A stretch of 64,000 nt of DNA from Clarkia xantiana subsp. parviflora. Taxonomy: Eukaryota; Streptophyta; Magnoliopsida; Myrtales; Onagraceae. Below, in pieces: positions 22,923-35,088 of this stretch. The notes beneath the pieces were generated by a model. The model worked only from the letters and a program-made list of their open reading frames with translations. It was not told where the DNA came from and did no database searches. The stretch is from contig JAPTYO010000005.1 in NCBI GenBank assembly GCA_036873135.1, positions 10,332,166-10,396,165 of the forward strand. The letters run 5' to 3'. The translations under genes were made by a program, and so were the position numbers. Every line of letters begins with the position of its first letter. The stretch's first letter is position 1.

Positions 22923-22985
22923 TATATCCATCATTTAGTACTTGTCAATCACATATTAAACTCATCCAAATTATATATTATAGAT
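22923..22985 (-). mobile_element. Helitron 5'-end remnant flanking the LTR
   Basis: The minus-strand reading TATAATATATAATTTGGATG then AGTTTAATA and TTGACAAGT closely matches a plus-strand stretch at 35830-35876 (ATAATATAATTTTGATGAG then TTTAATA). The TATAATAT start resembles the right ends of the Helitrons at 25193 and 29194. A short GATA microsatellite (22980-23000) follows. Confidence 0.4.
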
Positions 22986-23012
22986 AGATAGATAGATAGA
23001 TTGTTACTATTG

Positions 23013-25193
23013 CTAGATAGTTGTCCCCGCGCATGCGCGGGTGATACGTGACAAAATGTTTTTGCCGATTTGTTACATTTTGGTACTTCAATAAATACCT
23101 CTTCTTAGGGGAAAAAAAAAATACAATACCTCTTTCGCTAGAAACTATTAGGGATACTTAGATCGATCGTGAAAATTGGAACCCCTCAATGATGGATGTA
23201 CAATTACAGTGATCAACTTGTTTGTATATCAACTTTAGAGATCTAAAAAAAAATGGAACTAAAATTGCCACTGTCACAATTCACCTCTAATAATAAGGTT
23301 GAAAAGGTCTGAAATGCATCAGATATACTACAATCGAGAATCTAAGTATGATAGATACGTGTAAATAAACTTCAAAATTGTTCTTTAAATGACTTATTTG
23401 AATACGATCAATATATTTTACATCAGGGGATTGAGCATTAGTATCCACACTATGCATCTTCAATCCAGTTATTTAAGCACACATGTACAATTATTCATGT
23501 GAAGTACTTATCTCTCACTAATTAGTAAAGTGAATTCTTATTGGTACCTTTTCAAAATTATATCTGACGTGGATCTTAATGCCTTGGAAACATGATCAAG
23601 AAGAATTATTCAATATGGGGCAGCAAATATAAATTTACATGTTACATAATTGTTGAAAGTGCTAATTTTTTAAGAAGTTAAGAACACAATAGAGGCTTGA
23701 ATGTTTGCCCATATTGTCAAAAGTGGTCTAAATTGAAAAAACGTATTATTAAGGGCCTGAATTTTAAGTTTTGTTGATAATCGAGTTTCCGTCCAAATTT
23801 GCTGTTAAATGTAACGGAACCACGTGAAATGACAGAATTACCATTTTGCAATTATTATACAAATTATCAGTTTAATTAATAAAATGTGAAATGTCTAAAA
23901 TACCCCTGCACACTAATTATGCCCTTAAGGCCGTCACCGACCACCACCCCAGTTCCAGCGACCACCACTCCAGCTCCGACGACCACAACCCCAGCTCCGG
24001 TGACCAAAACCCTCCTCCGACGACCAAAAAGCTCCGATTCGGGCCACAGAGCTTTTTTGGGTCGCCGGAGGGGGTGGTGGTCGTCGGAGCTGGGGTGGTG
24101 GTCGCCGGAGATGGGTGGTGGTCGCCAGAGCCGGGTGGTGGTGGTCGCCGGAGCTGTGGTGCTTAAATGGTGTTTTCGTCTTTTTAGGTCAAACATGTGA
24201 GGGACACACTTTGGTCAAAGGGCATCTTCGGGTTTTCAAATTATTTTCGGTCACATGCCAAGCATGTGACCACTTTCCGTCACTTTTAACAGAAAAAATA
24301 GACGGAGACCTCACTTATGACAAAACTCAAAGTTCAGGCCATTAATAATACGTTTTTTCAATTCAGACCCCTTTTGGCAACATATGCAAACATTCAGGCC
24401 CCTATTGTGTTATTAACCCTTTTTTTAAGTCTAAAGTTGAAGTGTGGAAAGAAAACCATAATATGCTATCTTAAGATTTTGAGAAACGTGATTTAACATA
24501 GATCCTTTCAAAGTATTCAATAAATAGTGAACCTTGATCATCAATATACAAATATAAGCAAAAAGCACACATAGAAAATACAACAGCTACATATATTAAT
24601 GTAATATATGCACAATGCAACTTAAAAAAAATGTAGCTGTGGTTTCTTGAGCATGAAGAAAAATCAGTTTCTTGCAAAGTAGAAGGAAATTGATATACAT
24701 AAAGAAGGATGGAGTGGGGGCTGTAATAAAGTTTCTTGCAAAGTGACATATATGCATACCATCATAACCTCCCACAGTTTCTCAACATTTATGTGTAGAT
24801 ATTGCAATCATTTGAGGTGCACCTTCAACATCTTCGTATGAAGAGACACATCTTATATATTATGAAACTGGAAGAGCGAGAGAGAGAAGATCAGAATTGA
24901 AACTGAAGAGCAATCCTCGCGATGAATAAGAGGAGAGTAATTGATACACCTTAAATTGCAGTAATGGTCAATTGAAGTTACGCCCGATTGGAGATGGTAA
25001 CGGCGGATATCAGAATGGAAGGGAATGAAACTGGAAGAGCGAGCGAAGGTGAAGAAGAGGGGCGCGTGACAGCTAGCACAGAAGATTTGGAAAGATAGCC
25101 TGAATATCACGCACCAATAAGAAATTAAATAGCCCATGTGGCAGCTAATTAGTAGTCTAATGAATTGTCTAATTGTATCCAAATTATAATATA
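23013..25193 (-). mobile_element. Non-autonomous Helitron A
   Basis: The 3' end (left) is CTAG at 23013-23016 followed inward by a perfect 16-bp palindrome, CCCGCGCATGCGCGGG (23026-23041). The 5' end (right) at about 25193 reads TATATTATAATTTGGATACA on the minus strand. The next Helitron starts one base later. No Rep/helicase is encoded. The 5' part (24850-25190) resembles the same part of Helitron B and of 46100-46417 (ATTGGTGCGTGATATTC-type blocks). A MULE-type MITE is nested at 23675-24420. The base before CTAG is G rather than the usual A. Confidence 0.65.
23675..24420. mobile_element. MULE-type MITE, family I, copy 1
   Basis: Bounded by a perfect 9-bp duplication, TTTTTTAAG (23666-23674 and 24421-24429). 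The ends are inverted: TTAAGAACACAATAG at the left, CTATTGTGTTATTAACCCT at the right. Inside, AT-rich arms lead to a GC-rich centre built from GACCACCACC/GGTGGTGGTC words in near-palindromic order. Pro/Thr- and Gly/Trp-rich ORFs on both strands follow from that composition. About 85-90% like the copy at 36309-37077 by eye. Confidence 0.85.
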
Positions 25194-25194
25194 A

Positions 25195-28100
25195 CTAGGC
25201 ATTTGACCCGCGCAGTGCGCGGGGTATGATATTTTATATGTTAATTTTCTTAATCGACTTTAGTAAGCATTTAATTTAAGGAATCTCACTATGAAAAGAG
25301 ACGGATGTTAGTGATAATATTTTATAATTTAATAATAAGAATATTTTAATTAGAGATTAAAACATGTATGTAAATTAGTGCATGATGCTTCAAACTCTAT
25401 CTACCTTAAAATACATTGAAGGGAGAAAGAAGGATCATGTGGATACCCAAATACCTTTTTTTCCCAATAATATTATAGTACGACTTCAAGAGAATATCGG
25501 CAAAAGTTTAACTTTACAAAATTCTAAAATATCTGAAATTACACCCATCAAAATAGAAGGGCTCTTCACTAAAAAAAAAGAAGGGCTACGATTTCTTACA
25601 ATTAACCAGCACTTGCGAATATATATAAACTCTAAAGAACCTGACTCGTTTTACTGGCGTATGAAATCTTAGTCCCTCAACGTGCTATGCCCTCTGCTAT
25701 CATTTTCTAGATATTTATTCTCAATAATCTATATTAATGCTAGAAATATTTAGATGGTACCCCCTATGTTTTGTCCTGATTTGAACAGAACCTTATCATG
25801 ACCACACTTGAAGAACATGAGGAAACTCTTAAAATACATTATAGGCTAACTAAATATAAATATAGATTAGAGAGAAATTAACATTGTCTAAAGGAAATTA
25901 AGGGCAAACAATGCCGCTCAAGGCTGTGATAAAATGACTAAATGAGACTGAGAGAGAACATAAGCTTATTCCATAACATTCTTCACAACAAATTCACACT
26001 GAAAATCAAAGTCACAGTCTTCACAGTAATATTACAACACTACTCCATTCTGATTACACAGATCACATATGAACATTCTTCAGTTTGGCACAAGTTGATG
26101 ATCAAGCATAGGATGCTGCAATTTCTTAAGCCAAAGCTACTTCGCATTATGATTTCTTCACTTGCCTATTTTTGAACAAAATCAGAAGAATGTGATATTC
26201 GATGATTATCTAAACCATCTTGACATTTCGAACAGTCACCCTTCGTGTGCAATGTAACTACTAATGAAAAGGATGCAAACGGAAAATTTAAGAAATTTAG
26301 AACTAAACTGAAACAGAAAATTATATATAATATGGCAAGGCAAAACACCTCTTTTAGATTCGCTATCAACACAAGCTTTTTAAGTGTTGTGAATGGATCT
26401 GCTTTAGCACCATGGTCTCTGTTATGATCCGATCAACAACGTTAAATTGAATGAATTTACCATCCTTTCCAATTATTACCAGTGCAGGTAGGGTGGAGAT
26501 AGAATATATGAACACATTTCAATAGTTTTTTAAAGTTGGAAGACATGTACAACAAAAAAGAGCAAGTCATAGTTAAATATTTCAGAGTAATGTTTTGATT
26601 TAAAAAAAGTAAAAACACACGTGCATTAGCATGAGCAAAATAAGATAACACTTAAGCTTCACCTTTCTATTGGCATATAATACCATGATGATCATCACTT
26701 AAAGAACTCATGTTGAAGATGGAGATGAAAAATAAAGCATAATGTATGTATATGTCTGTGCGCTTAGAATAGGGGTGAGCAAATTACCCAGTTGGAACCG
26801 GAACCGGACCGGAACCGGTCATTTGGTAGGTTCCGGGTAGATGTAAATGGTTCTGGTACGGTTCTGGGATTAAATTTCAAGAACCGGTATTTTCGGTTCC
26901 GGTTCCGGGATAAGTTTTCGGGTACCCAAATACCCGGAACCGGAACCGTTATATATATATAAATTAAAAAAACACTAAACATTTAACAAATTTAAAATTG
27001 GTTTGTGGAAAATGTTATAATTATTTTTATGATTCACTTGGTATAACATAAATTTCAGTTTCAATTGGTTACCGAGAACCCGGTTCCAACTGGGTATCCA
27101 GAACCCGGTTCCAACTAGTACCTAAAATTATATTATTTAGTTTGAAAATTTGTAACCGGTTCCTTAACGGGTACCCGGAACCGATTGGCTCTTAACGGTT
27201 CTGGTACGGTTCCGGTTCCTAAATGTTCTGGTACGGTTCTGGGTAATAAAGTTAGGAACCGTTTAGTATTGGTCTGGTTCTGGGAAACCCTAAAAGTACT
27301 GGGTACCCGGAACCGCTCACCCCTAGCTTAGAACATAATAAGAAATTTAACTTATTTCCCACTCTCTCACTGAATCCTTTACTATGTACTTTCAGTAAAA
27401 CCTTTTCGGTTCTAAATTGGCGGAAACCATCCAGATCAGTCAGACCCATTGTCATCAGTTCTAATTTCCTTCCTGGTAAGTGATTCATTAATCTGCAGCA
27501 ACCATATCCAAAACACTTATTTATTGTAATGTAGTACATGAAAAAGTTGAAGCATGCAGTTTGAAACTTAGCAATAGAGTAATATCTTCAACGATCTAAG
27601 CAAAGAGTTGATCAAACTCGAATAATACTTTTCACTCTCATTATAAAATTCCTGAAAAGTGATCATTCCAATGAGCACAGGCTGTCTATCAAACCCAAAT
27701 CTTTTGAATAGATCAAATGAGTTCCTCACAAGGGTAAACCCACCAAATTGCAACAACATGAGTATCTGCAAGAAATGTAACACAAAAATCAGCATATTGA
27801 AATTTTCTCAACATCTTCAGAGAAAAATTTGTGTACACGTGCATGTAAATGCGTGTAAAAAAAACTAAATTTTATTCCATCTACTATAAGCTAGCTTTAT
27901 ACAACTCATCTCCTCTCGTTTTTCATTTTATTTGAACAGTCCTCTCATCTTCATATTTCTTTGAAGAAGAAATCCTAGATCAGTACTCAGTTCTTATGTT
28001 AAGAAGATCAATAAGAAATATAACATCGGTTATTGTATTCAATAATAGACAACTACGATTAGAAAGAATTGAAAAAATGAGCGCATAAGGATTGATGCAA

Positions 28101-29194
28101 TAATCAGCGGACTGATCCCAAGCTGGAAGGAGAGCTTAACTTTTGAATTATGATGTTAAATTAGTAAGCTCATCTACTATGTGGCCAAAAAATAAAAATA
28201 AATAAGCTCATCAACCATAGGAAACATTACCATAAGGATTAATACATTATACAACACATTTTTAGAATAATGACCACATAGCCTAATCTTTTCTTCCATG
28301 AGTAAAATATACTAATACCATAGATGGTAGCTTTCACGGCCAAACAGATTAAATCCAATACCAATGGGAAAATTTCATTTTTCACAGATATATCCAAGTT
28401 AGCTTTTCTTTTCAAGGTAATACACAATCTAGATTAAGAGGTCTCAGGTCAAGACATGAAATACGGACCTGAGGAAAGTGGAGATCTGAGCCCACAGCTA
28501 CCTTCCTGGCCGATGATCACAACAACGGTGAGATGCTAGCTGTCGATATCAAACATAGCTTGCTGCAACTATCAAATAGAGCAGGCATCAAAACGACTCT
28601 GGAAAGTCAAGACAACTACCACAACATTTGTCGAGTTCTTTTTATTTTTATTAAATTCCACACACTTCATCTCTGCCGAACAAAGAAATAGTTATTTTCA
28701 CAGTAGACTTACTAACTCTACTGAACTGAATACTATTGAGGCCACTTCAATCATCACATCTGATGATTGAAAGCCACGACCCTAAATTCTTAAAAAACAT
28801 TTCATTGACTTGCCTTAAATTACAGTAACGGTCGACACCCCATGTACGAATTTGAAACGGCGATCCGAATCTGAAACGGCGCAGGTCTGAACCATGAGGG
28901 AAATCAATGCTGAAACTGAAGGCGAAGACAGGAATCGAAACAGAATATATAATTGAGGTGATCCGTAACGAAAGCGCGATGAAAAATAAGGTGATCCGAA
29001 ACAGAAGCGCAATGAAGAAGATACTGAAACGGCGGAGCCAAAAAATAAAGACGAAGTAGAAGCGCGGTGAAGAATGAGAGTGGCGCGCCGGGAAGAGCGT
29101 GATATTCACGTCCCAATTAAAACTGAGCATGCTGATATGGCACAAAATTAGCAGCCTAGTTAATAACCAAATTGCATCTAAATTATATAATATA
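25195..29194 (-). mobile_element. Non-autonomous Helitron B (about 4 kb)
   Basis: The 3' end (left) is A|CTAG at 25195 with hairpin CCCGCGC-AGT-GCGCGGG at 25207-25223. The probable 5' end (right) is at 29194, reading TATATTATATAATTTAGATG on the minus strand. The interior lacks Helitron Rep/helicase. Several short minus-strand frames look exon-like, such as 27795-27568 (LQFGGFTLVRNSFDLFKRFG), but I cannot assign a family. Regions 25260-26760 and 27334-28800 otherwise show nothing supportable. An hAT MITE is nested at 26770-27325. Confidence 0.6.
26770..27325. mobile_element. hAT-type MITE with GGTTCC/GGAACC interior
   Basis: Ends TAGGGGTGAGC and GCTCACCCCTA are flanked by a perfect 8-bp duplication, GCTTAGAA (26762-26769 and 27326-27333), diagnostic of hAT elements. 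The interior is filled with GGAACCGG, GGTTCCGG and GGTACCCGG words in both orientations. No ORF of note. Confidence 0.88.
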
Positions 29195-29365
29195 TAGATA
29201 GACAAGGGAAGGGAGAAAAATGAGGAAGCGCAGTCAATATTAGAAGGAAGCGTTGCAAAAGTAAATTGCAGGGATGAAGCGAGGAAGATGATGACGCGCT
29301 AGAGAGAGACGTGTAAGAAATATGAACCAATGAGATAATTAATAGATGACATGGCATTAATCTAA
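29195..29365 (-). mobile_element. Helitron remnant, left of the CACTA element
   Basis: GAACCAATGAGATAATTAATAGATGACATGGC-type sequence resembles the 5' region of Helitrons A and B, and continues after the CACTA element at 35593-35638, where the 5' end TATAATATATAATTTGG (minus strand) is found. The CACTA element thus appears to have split an older Helitron. Confidence 0.45.
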
Positions 29366-29624
29366 CACTACTAGAAACTAGGGTCAATTAACACAAGGCA
29401 TTTTCGTCTCAAATTCGTGTCTAATCGTATTTGACACAAACCTGACACGTTTTTGCCCCGTGATAAGTAATAGCGTGAGTAATTTTTTTTGACACGGGGT
29501 TGACCGTGTCAAGTACTGTAGCCCGTGTCAAATTCGTAACAAATCCATTTCAGAACATCCAGTGTCAAACTCTTGCCAAAATTGTTTCAAGTGTACACGT
29601 TATTTCACACGACCTTGTACACGA

Positions 29625-29995
29625 CATCTTGTCTTAATAAATACTTTTAGAATCAACAAGTTTGACTCTACATATGAATATTAGGATTAAATATGTTATC
29701 TCAATAAAGACTTTTAGAGTCAAATCGGTTGACTAGTTAAAATCTTATAGAGACAAATATCTTATCTGAATAAAAGACTAGAATCAATAAGTTTGACCGT
29801 AGATATTAATATTAGGATTAAAAACTTTATCTCATAAAATACTTTTAGAATCAATTAGATTGACTGAATAAAATCCTACAGAGACGAAAACTTGTCTCAA
29901 TAAAACACTTTTAGAATCAACAAATTTGACTTTATTTATAAGTACTAGGATTAAAGATGGTATCTCAATAAAAACCTTTAGAATCAACACTGTTG
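29625..29995. repeat. Degenerate tandem repeats in the CACTA left arm
   Basis: Three to four imperfect copies of a unit of about 85-125 bp built from CTTTTAGAATCAACAAGTTT, GACT, TATTAGGATTAAA and TATCTCAATAAA. No ORF. Confidence 0.65.
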
Positions 29996-30071
29996 ATACT
30001 ATATGTATGTTTTAGAATATATTTTATTGTCTCTGAAACTCAGTAATAGTATTTTTTCTGGATTCTATTTA

Positions 30072-30572
30072 GGGTTAATAACTAAAAAACTGTCCAATGT
30101 TTACCCTATGTTAAAATTAGAAGTCTGAAGTTTGAAATGTTAAAATGGACTGTCCCAAGATTCATTTTTGTTGAAATTTGGTGTCTTTGTGCGTACACCA
30201 ACCCACTCATAATCCATCACTCTTTACTTTTTGCAAAATCGTCAAATTTCACATAAAAATTGAACATTAAAAAAAAAGTTTCTAGAAGAGTGGTGTGGAG
30301 CCATTTTCCAAGGACAATAGAGCGAGATTTACTTGCCCGGATGTGACCAACTTTTTTGGTGACGGTCCCGGCAAGATGACGAGCAGGAAGTGTGTATGAG
30401 AGTTCGAATTTGACAGACAGTTTCGTCGGAATTGACTTCTCTAAAGTTATCACACCGAGACACCAAATTTCAACAAAAATGAAACTTGGGACAGTCCATT
30501 TTAACATTTCAAACTTCAGACACTTAATTTTAACATAGGGTAAACCTTGGACAGTTTTTTAGTTATTAACCC
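30072..30572. mobile_element. Non-autonomous MULE with the terminal repeats of the 1-8189 element
   Basis: A perfect 9-bp duplication TTCTATTTA (30063-30071 and 30573-30581) bounds 501 bp. Terminal repeats of about 120 bp start GGGTTAATAACTAAAAAACT and differ at few positions. The outer part equals the right end of the autonomous MULE at 8189. The centre (about 30195-30450) encodes an open minus-strand frame (SIPTKLSVKFELSYTLPARH) that I cannot assign and that may be captured host DNA. Nested in the CACTA element. Confidence 0.9.
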
Positions 30573-30801
30573 TTCTATTTATTCGATATAGAATGAAATT
30601 CCGTGATTCTATATGTTTGTTTTATAGCTCCTAAACCTCATTAATAGTCGTTTTATCATTCTATTTATTTGTTAATAGAGTACAAATCTGGTAATCTATA
30701 CAGTAATTATAGAAATAGAATTCATATATTTTTCTAAAGTGCCAATGTCAAATACATACATTTGTATAATACCTCAAACTTAGCTGAAATTTAAATATAC
30801 A

Positions 30802-31021
30802 CATGAAACAAAGTGGGACAATGAGGTTCATTAGGAGAGACCTCAGGCTCAGGTTAATGCAGCATCCTACAAGGCGTTCTAAACGCAGAAAAGCTCCCCT
30901 GAGATGTTAGCAAGCAATATTGATGGACACCAACAGTGTGAATGTATCCGGGAAATGGCTCAGCCAGTATCCACTCAAGTCGTCTACTTCACTCTCACCC
31001 AAATCTAGCTCCCTCAAGTTC
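30802..31021 (-). pseudogene. TIR1/AFB auxin-receptor F-box gene fragment inside CACTA
   Basis: On the minus strand an intron acceptor (TTTTGGTGTAG) precedes 31021. Then comes [36 protein letters not shown], a stop, and FLRLERLVGCCINL. This matches the leucine-rich-repeat part of TIR1/AFB proteins (typical text LRELDL-x-ES-x-VDD-x-SG-x-WLSHFPD). TIR1/AFB proteins bind auxin and Aux/IAA repressors within SCF ubiquitin ligases. Only about 70 residues remain, without the F-box and most repeats, and there is a stop or small indel after IAC. It is a captured, non-functional fragment, since both CACTA ends enclose it. Confidence 0.85.
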
Positions 31022-31289
31022 CTACACCAAAAATCAGTCACTTTCAGTTTCATTAAGCTACATAAATGAGGGTTTGGCAAAAAAAAAAACTACATAAAGG
31101 GGGAACTAGAACCTTCGTACTGGAGATGTATGAATATAGAGAATTTCCAGCTTAATTTATAAGATAGTAACTGAAATATCACATTTTTGAGACTGGGTAC
31201 TTTGTTGCCACAGTTCCCTTCAAGACCCCATGTTTCATCACTATTCTTAGCCAACTATTAATCATTAAGTACCAAAGCATGATTGGTGA

Positions 31290-32400
31290 TTGGATTGCTT
31301 ACCAACGAATGTATTCATATCGAGATTCCAACGGAATGTGTCGATTTGTGCATATGTTGAAATATCCTTTGGGAAGCTCTTATTTGGAAATACAATTCCA
31401 AACATCTGTTGTTCCTTTGCTCCTCTTCTCGAAGTAGAGAAATACTTCATCTTAAATTGTCATCCACTTTCTTGAGCAATATCCTACTGTCTTGTAGTAC
31501 CACCATCACCTGTAACTTTATTTGCAACAGGGGGGGCGGGGGCTTTCTGTAAGACATACATGAGACACCCGTAAAAAATAGAGGTCCACCTGGCTTCAAT
31601 AGATTTACAAGAATATGTGCATATAAATCTAGCAAATCAATCTATAAACATATCAATCTCCAATAAGAAGTAACCTAACCTTCTGCAAATAAGAGAAAAG
31701 TACAAGAATCCCCTCAATTTTGATGTCTTTAGAACAATTGATTTTGAGTGTGCCGCTGTAAAGGAGAGATGTGTAAATAAATGAAACCTCATATATGCCA
31801 TATGAACAACTGATAAATGACTTAGGATGGGATCCGATCAATATGACTATACAGATGTTTGTTTGAAAGTCAGAATTTGAAAGTGCATCGATATAGGGAT
31901 TGCATTTAAAAAAAAAAAAAAACAGTGCATAAAAATACAATGTGTTGGTGTCGAATCCAGTAACGTCGTGCTCAGAGTGCTGCAGCTAGTGAATAGCGAG
32001 AGCCTCCCTCTTTCTAACGTTCAACCGTACCAAGTCGATGTTCCCGACCTTCTACGCCATCGGGCAGAACTCAAATGGCAACCCGAGCTTTGTGTCTAGC
32101 AATAGTCATCTTCATCGGTGATTCATCACAGAGAAATAGGTTAGAAGTCTTCATTCGAGGTTTAAAACCTTAGATTTATTCGTCTATGTCATCAATTTGA
32201 GAGATCCTAATAGAATAGATCTGGAAGAGTGAGGTAAAGCATATATAGTGAAGCGATATGAAAGCGTACCGTCGAAGAGGTGGTGTGGATGGCGAATCAC
32301 GTCGGGAAGGCTCCAAAGTGGCTGAACGGTAGTAGCCCTCACCGTCGAACTCTCTTTACCTCTCTCTCCTGCGGCTCTAGGGTTCTCCATACCGCGTGAC
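31290..32400 (-). other. Possible captured exons in the CACTA element
   Basis: Two minus-strand pieces look exon-like: 31450-31265 (open frame ending DTFRWNLDMNTFVG before a GTAAGC donor) and 32390-32184 (ATG start, MENPRAAGERGKESSTVRAT). Base composition is less AT-rich than the surroundings. I recognise neither family. Given the TIR1/AFB fragment nearby, capture is plausible, but degenerate filler cannot be excluded. Confidence 0.3.
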
Positions 32401-32677
32401 TTGAAGTCGTTACTTTAGAGTGTCGATCTTACCTTCCTTAGCAATCTCATGCTTGAAATCGTGGTGATTTGGTTGAGCTTGAGACCTCCTTGCTAAACCT
32501 AATTAGAGAAAGAAGTATAAGACTAATAGCAGCAGCAATAGCATCGTTCATTTGGGTGAAAGAGAAACGGCGATAGAAGATGGCTAGGGACTAGGGTTAG
32601 TGATATTTGTTCGGTTTTTTGGGTCGGTGATATTTATTGGGTTGGAAGGAAAAACCACATTCGTTGAGTTGGGCTTA

Positions 32678-33020
32678 GAGCATCCACAATGGTTTTACAT
32701 AAATTGTATTCTTTAAAGTTGCCACGTAGATATTTATGTACACTTTAAGTAATACGTAAAATTAAGACACACGTAAAAAATATTTTCTCTACAATCGTAT
32801 TACTTAAACATATTCCTTAAATATATTTTATTATTAATTTTTTCAACAACCACCAATAAGATATTAACATTAATTATAAAATGAATTGATTTATATTTAA
32901 AAATTGGTTACGTAATACGTAGTGCATTCCTTATATTTAATGAATGCTTTATGTAAAAACATAAATTTACGTGTGGGTCCCATCTTTAAGGAATGCTATG
33001 TAAAACCACTGTAGATAGTT
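32678..33020 (-). mobile_element. Truncated Tourist-like MITE, second copy
   Basis: GAGCATCCACAATGGTTTTA after TTA at 32675-32677 starts a sequence that is the reverse complement of most of the MITE at 11662-12080, about 85-90% alike by eye. It stops at CCACTGTAGATAG (about 33020), so roughly 70 bp, including the other terminus, is missing. Confidence 0.8.
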
Positions 33021-34321
33021 TTTTTTACTGGTTTATAGTGTAATGATTTAGTGATACTAATGATTATGGTTTAATGTATATTAGTTTATTAGTTTATGGT
33101 ATAATGATTTTTTTTATTCATGTTTACTTTAGGCACTACGACCATTACACTTAAAGTAATTCAACTTCTTCTCAATCAAATTTGTCGTCTATCCGTATTT
33201 AACATACAGTTCTTTTGACAATTTCGAGTGCTCCTAACAGGGACGCTTCCTCCTCAAATTTTTTTTTCTTCAGATTTTGTCAAAAAGAATTCCTTCTTAT
33301 GACTTCAACTTTGGAAGTAAGTCTCGACGACTTTCCAGGCATTATAGACGGTGACCTAGACGAGTGTCCAACCTCGGTAATCAATGTGTCAGAATATGTG
33401 ATAGCATAACTCGCAGAATGATAGCATTTATAGACCACATCGAGAAATTCGTGGTCTTTCCCAATTTAGAGTTTTCCGCCAAGTGTTTGCTACATTCTCA
33501 TTGTGTAACGTTCAAACATTGGACCTATGACCAACCCCTTGGGATAATTAATCCGGAACATCAAATTTGGATTACTAAAATTCAAATAAGGATTTGAATT
33601 TCTGATTTCAATAATTAAGTTTAATCACTTCAATTACAAAAATCAAATTAATTTTTTTTCTCTGTTGGACAGAAAATAAACCTGGACACGGTTAATTTCG
33701 ATTTTGACAAAACCAAACCCACACGGAGCTAACCTTCTAAGTAAACACTCATGTACACATATCGCGGCGTACATACGTGCCAAGGTTCAAGTGTGTGCAA
33801 TCGATTCGTTGATTCACACGTACATTTATATCGAATGTAATAATCAGTGTTTTAGACAAGGAAATAAAATTTCCATAACAATTGTTATACACTCTAAATC
33901 GGCTTTAACCGACTTCCTAATCTAATTTTCAACAATGGATTCAACGACTCCATAAGCCTCAACGGCTAAAGTGGGTCAAGTGACCAAAGCCTCATTAGCA
34001 AACATATCAATATCGGATGCCTTAATAGGTTTAACAACATTGACCATCTATATTAGTCATAGTAGTCTCAACGACTTAGCGACCTCAACGGTCCTAATAG
34101 CCTCAACAACTTTTGACGATTTTATCAGTCTTGATGGCCTAAATGGCCTTAGCGATTTTATCAGTCGCATGTGCTCTCTTCTCGAGCATGTTCACATTCT
34201 TAACGTCGTTGTTCGACAATATTTGTGAATTTTAGAGAATAAATAATTTTCTCCAAAAATTGAATCTCAAAATTCAATTAAGACTCCTCTTATAAAACCA
34301 ACAGATAATTTGCCTTAAGAT
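33021..34321. other. CACTA interior, LTR-like or unassigned DNA
   Basis: Plus-strand ORFs of 64-85 codons have no recognisable domain. At 33930-34150 there is a degenerate short repeat of CAACGNCTTAG/GTCTTGATGG-like words. On the minus strand TTTTATAAGAGGAG (near 34290) could be a TATA box of an LTR. Nothing firmer can be said. Confidence 0.3.
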
Positions 34322-35088
34322 TGTTGGAAATATTGAAGGTAAATATGCAAATTTACAAAGTCCGAGGACCAAAATGCAATATTCTAAAATTCAATGACTA
34401 AAAAGCAATTAGTCAAATTTTTGTTACTTACAAGTAACTATACCAGTTAACATGCAAAATATTGGCAACACCGAAATTATACGTAAAATCAACACAAAAC
34501 GAATACGTATTTTTTATACTGAGGCCCGTGCTAATCACAGCCTCCTTAAGGCAATTTCGCCCCTCCCCACCATCGGGTTATGCAAAGGGGTTATACAAGG
34601 GGCGATCATCTCCCAAGATTCCACAGTGTCATCGAATCGTGTTATGCATGCAACACGTTCGACCGAACCGAACCCAATACCTGAACTCAAACAAAGAACA
34701 GGAAAGCCGACGACAACGGCTAAAAAAAAAAAATTACTAGAAAAGTTGAACACAACATAAGTCGAAATCAACATAGAAGAACTCTGCAATTCGTCAACAC
34801 GAAGAACAGAGGATGATAAAATATAATTGGATCCCAAAATTATGGGTTCCGAAAAAATTGAATACTCAACCAAGAAAGAAGAGATTCATTTCTCATTGTT
34901 GTAAAAATGTGAAGATGAAACTTCTTTATATAGGAGATGAGAAGGGAGAATGAGATGTGGTACAAAGTTTTCACCAATTTCATTCACAAAAAAAAATGGG
35001 CTTGAGTGGGCTTGAGTAAAATAATCAAATAAACCCAAAAAATTAGCTTAAAATAATTCAAATAAAATCAAGCCCAATTTGTCTAACA
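34322..35088 (-). repeat. Probable solo or truncated LTR (Copia-like ends)
   Basis: On the minus strand it begins TGTTAGACAAATTGGGCTTG and ends TTTCCAACA, with a TATA box in CTCCTATATAAAGAAG near 34930. No target duplication (AAGAT versus TTTAT) and no primer binding site follow, so it is old or recombined. Confidence 0.4.

Noticed and set aside
23886..24200. Pro/Thr-rich and Gly/Trp-rich ORFs, repeated at 36522-36860, 44429-44818 and 55840-56204
   Set aside because: They read through the GC-rich centres of MITEs. Both strands and several frames are open owing to composition, and content is not conserved between copies.
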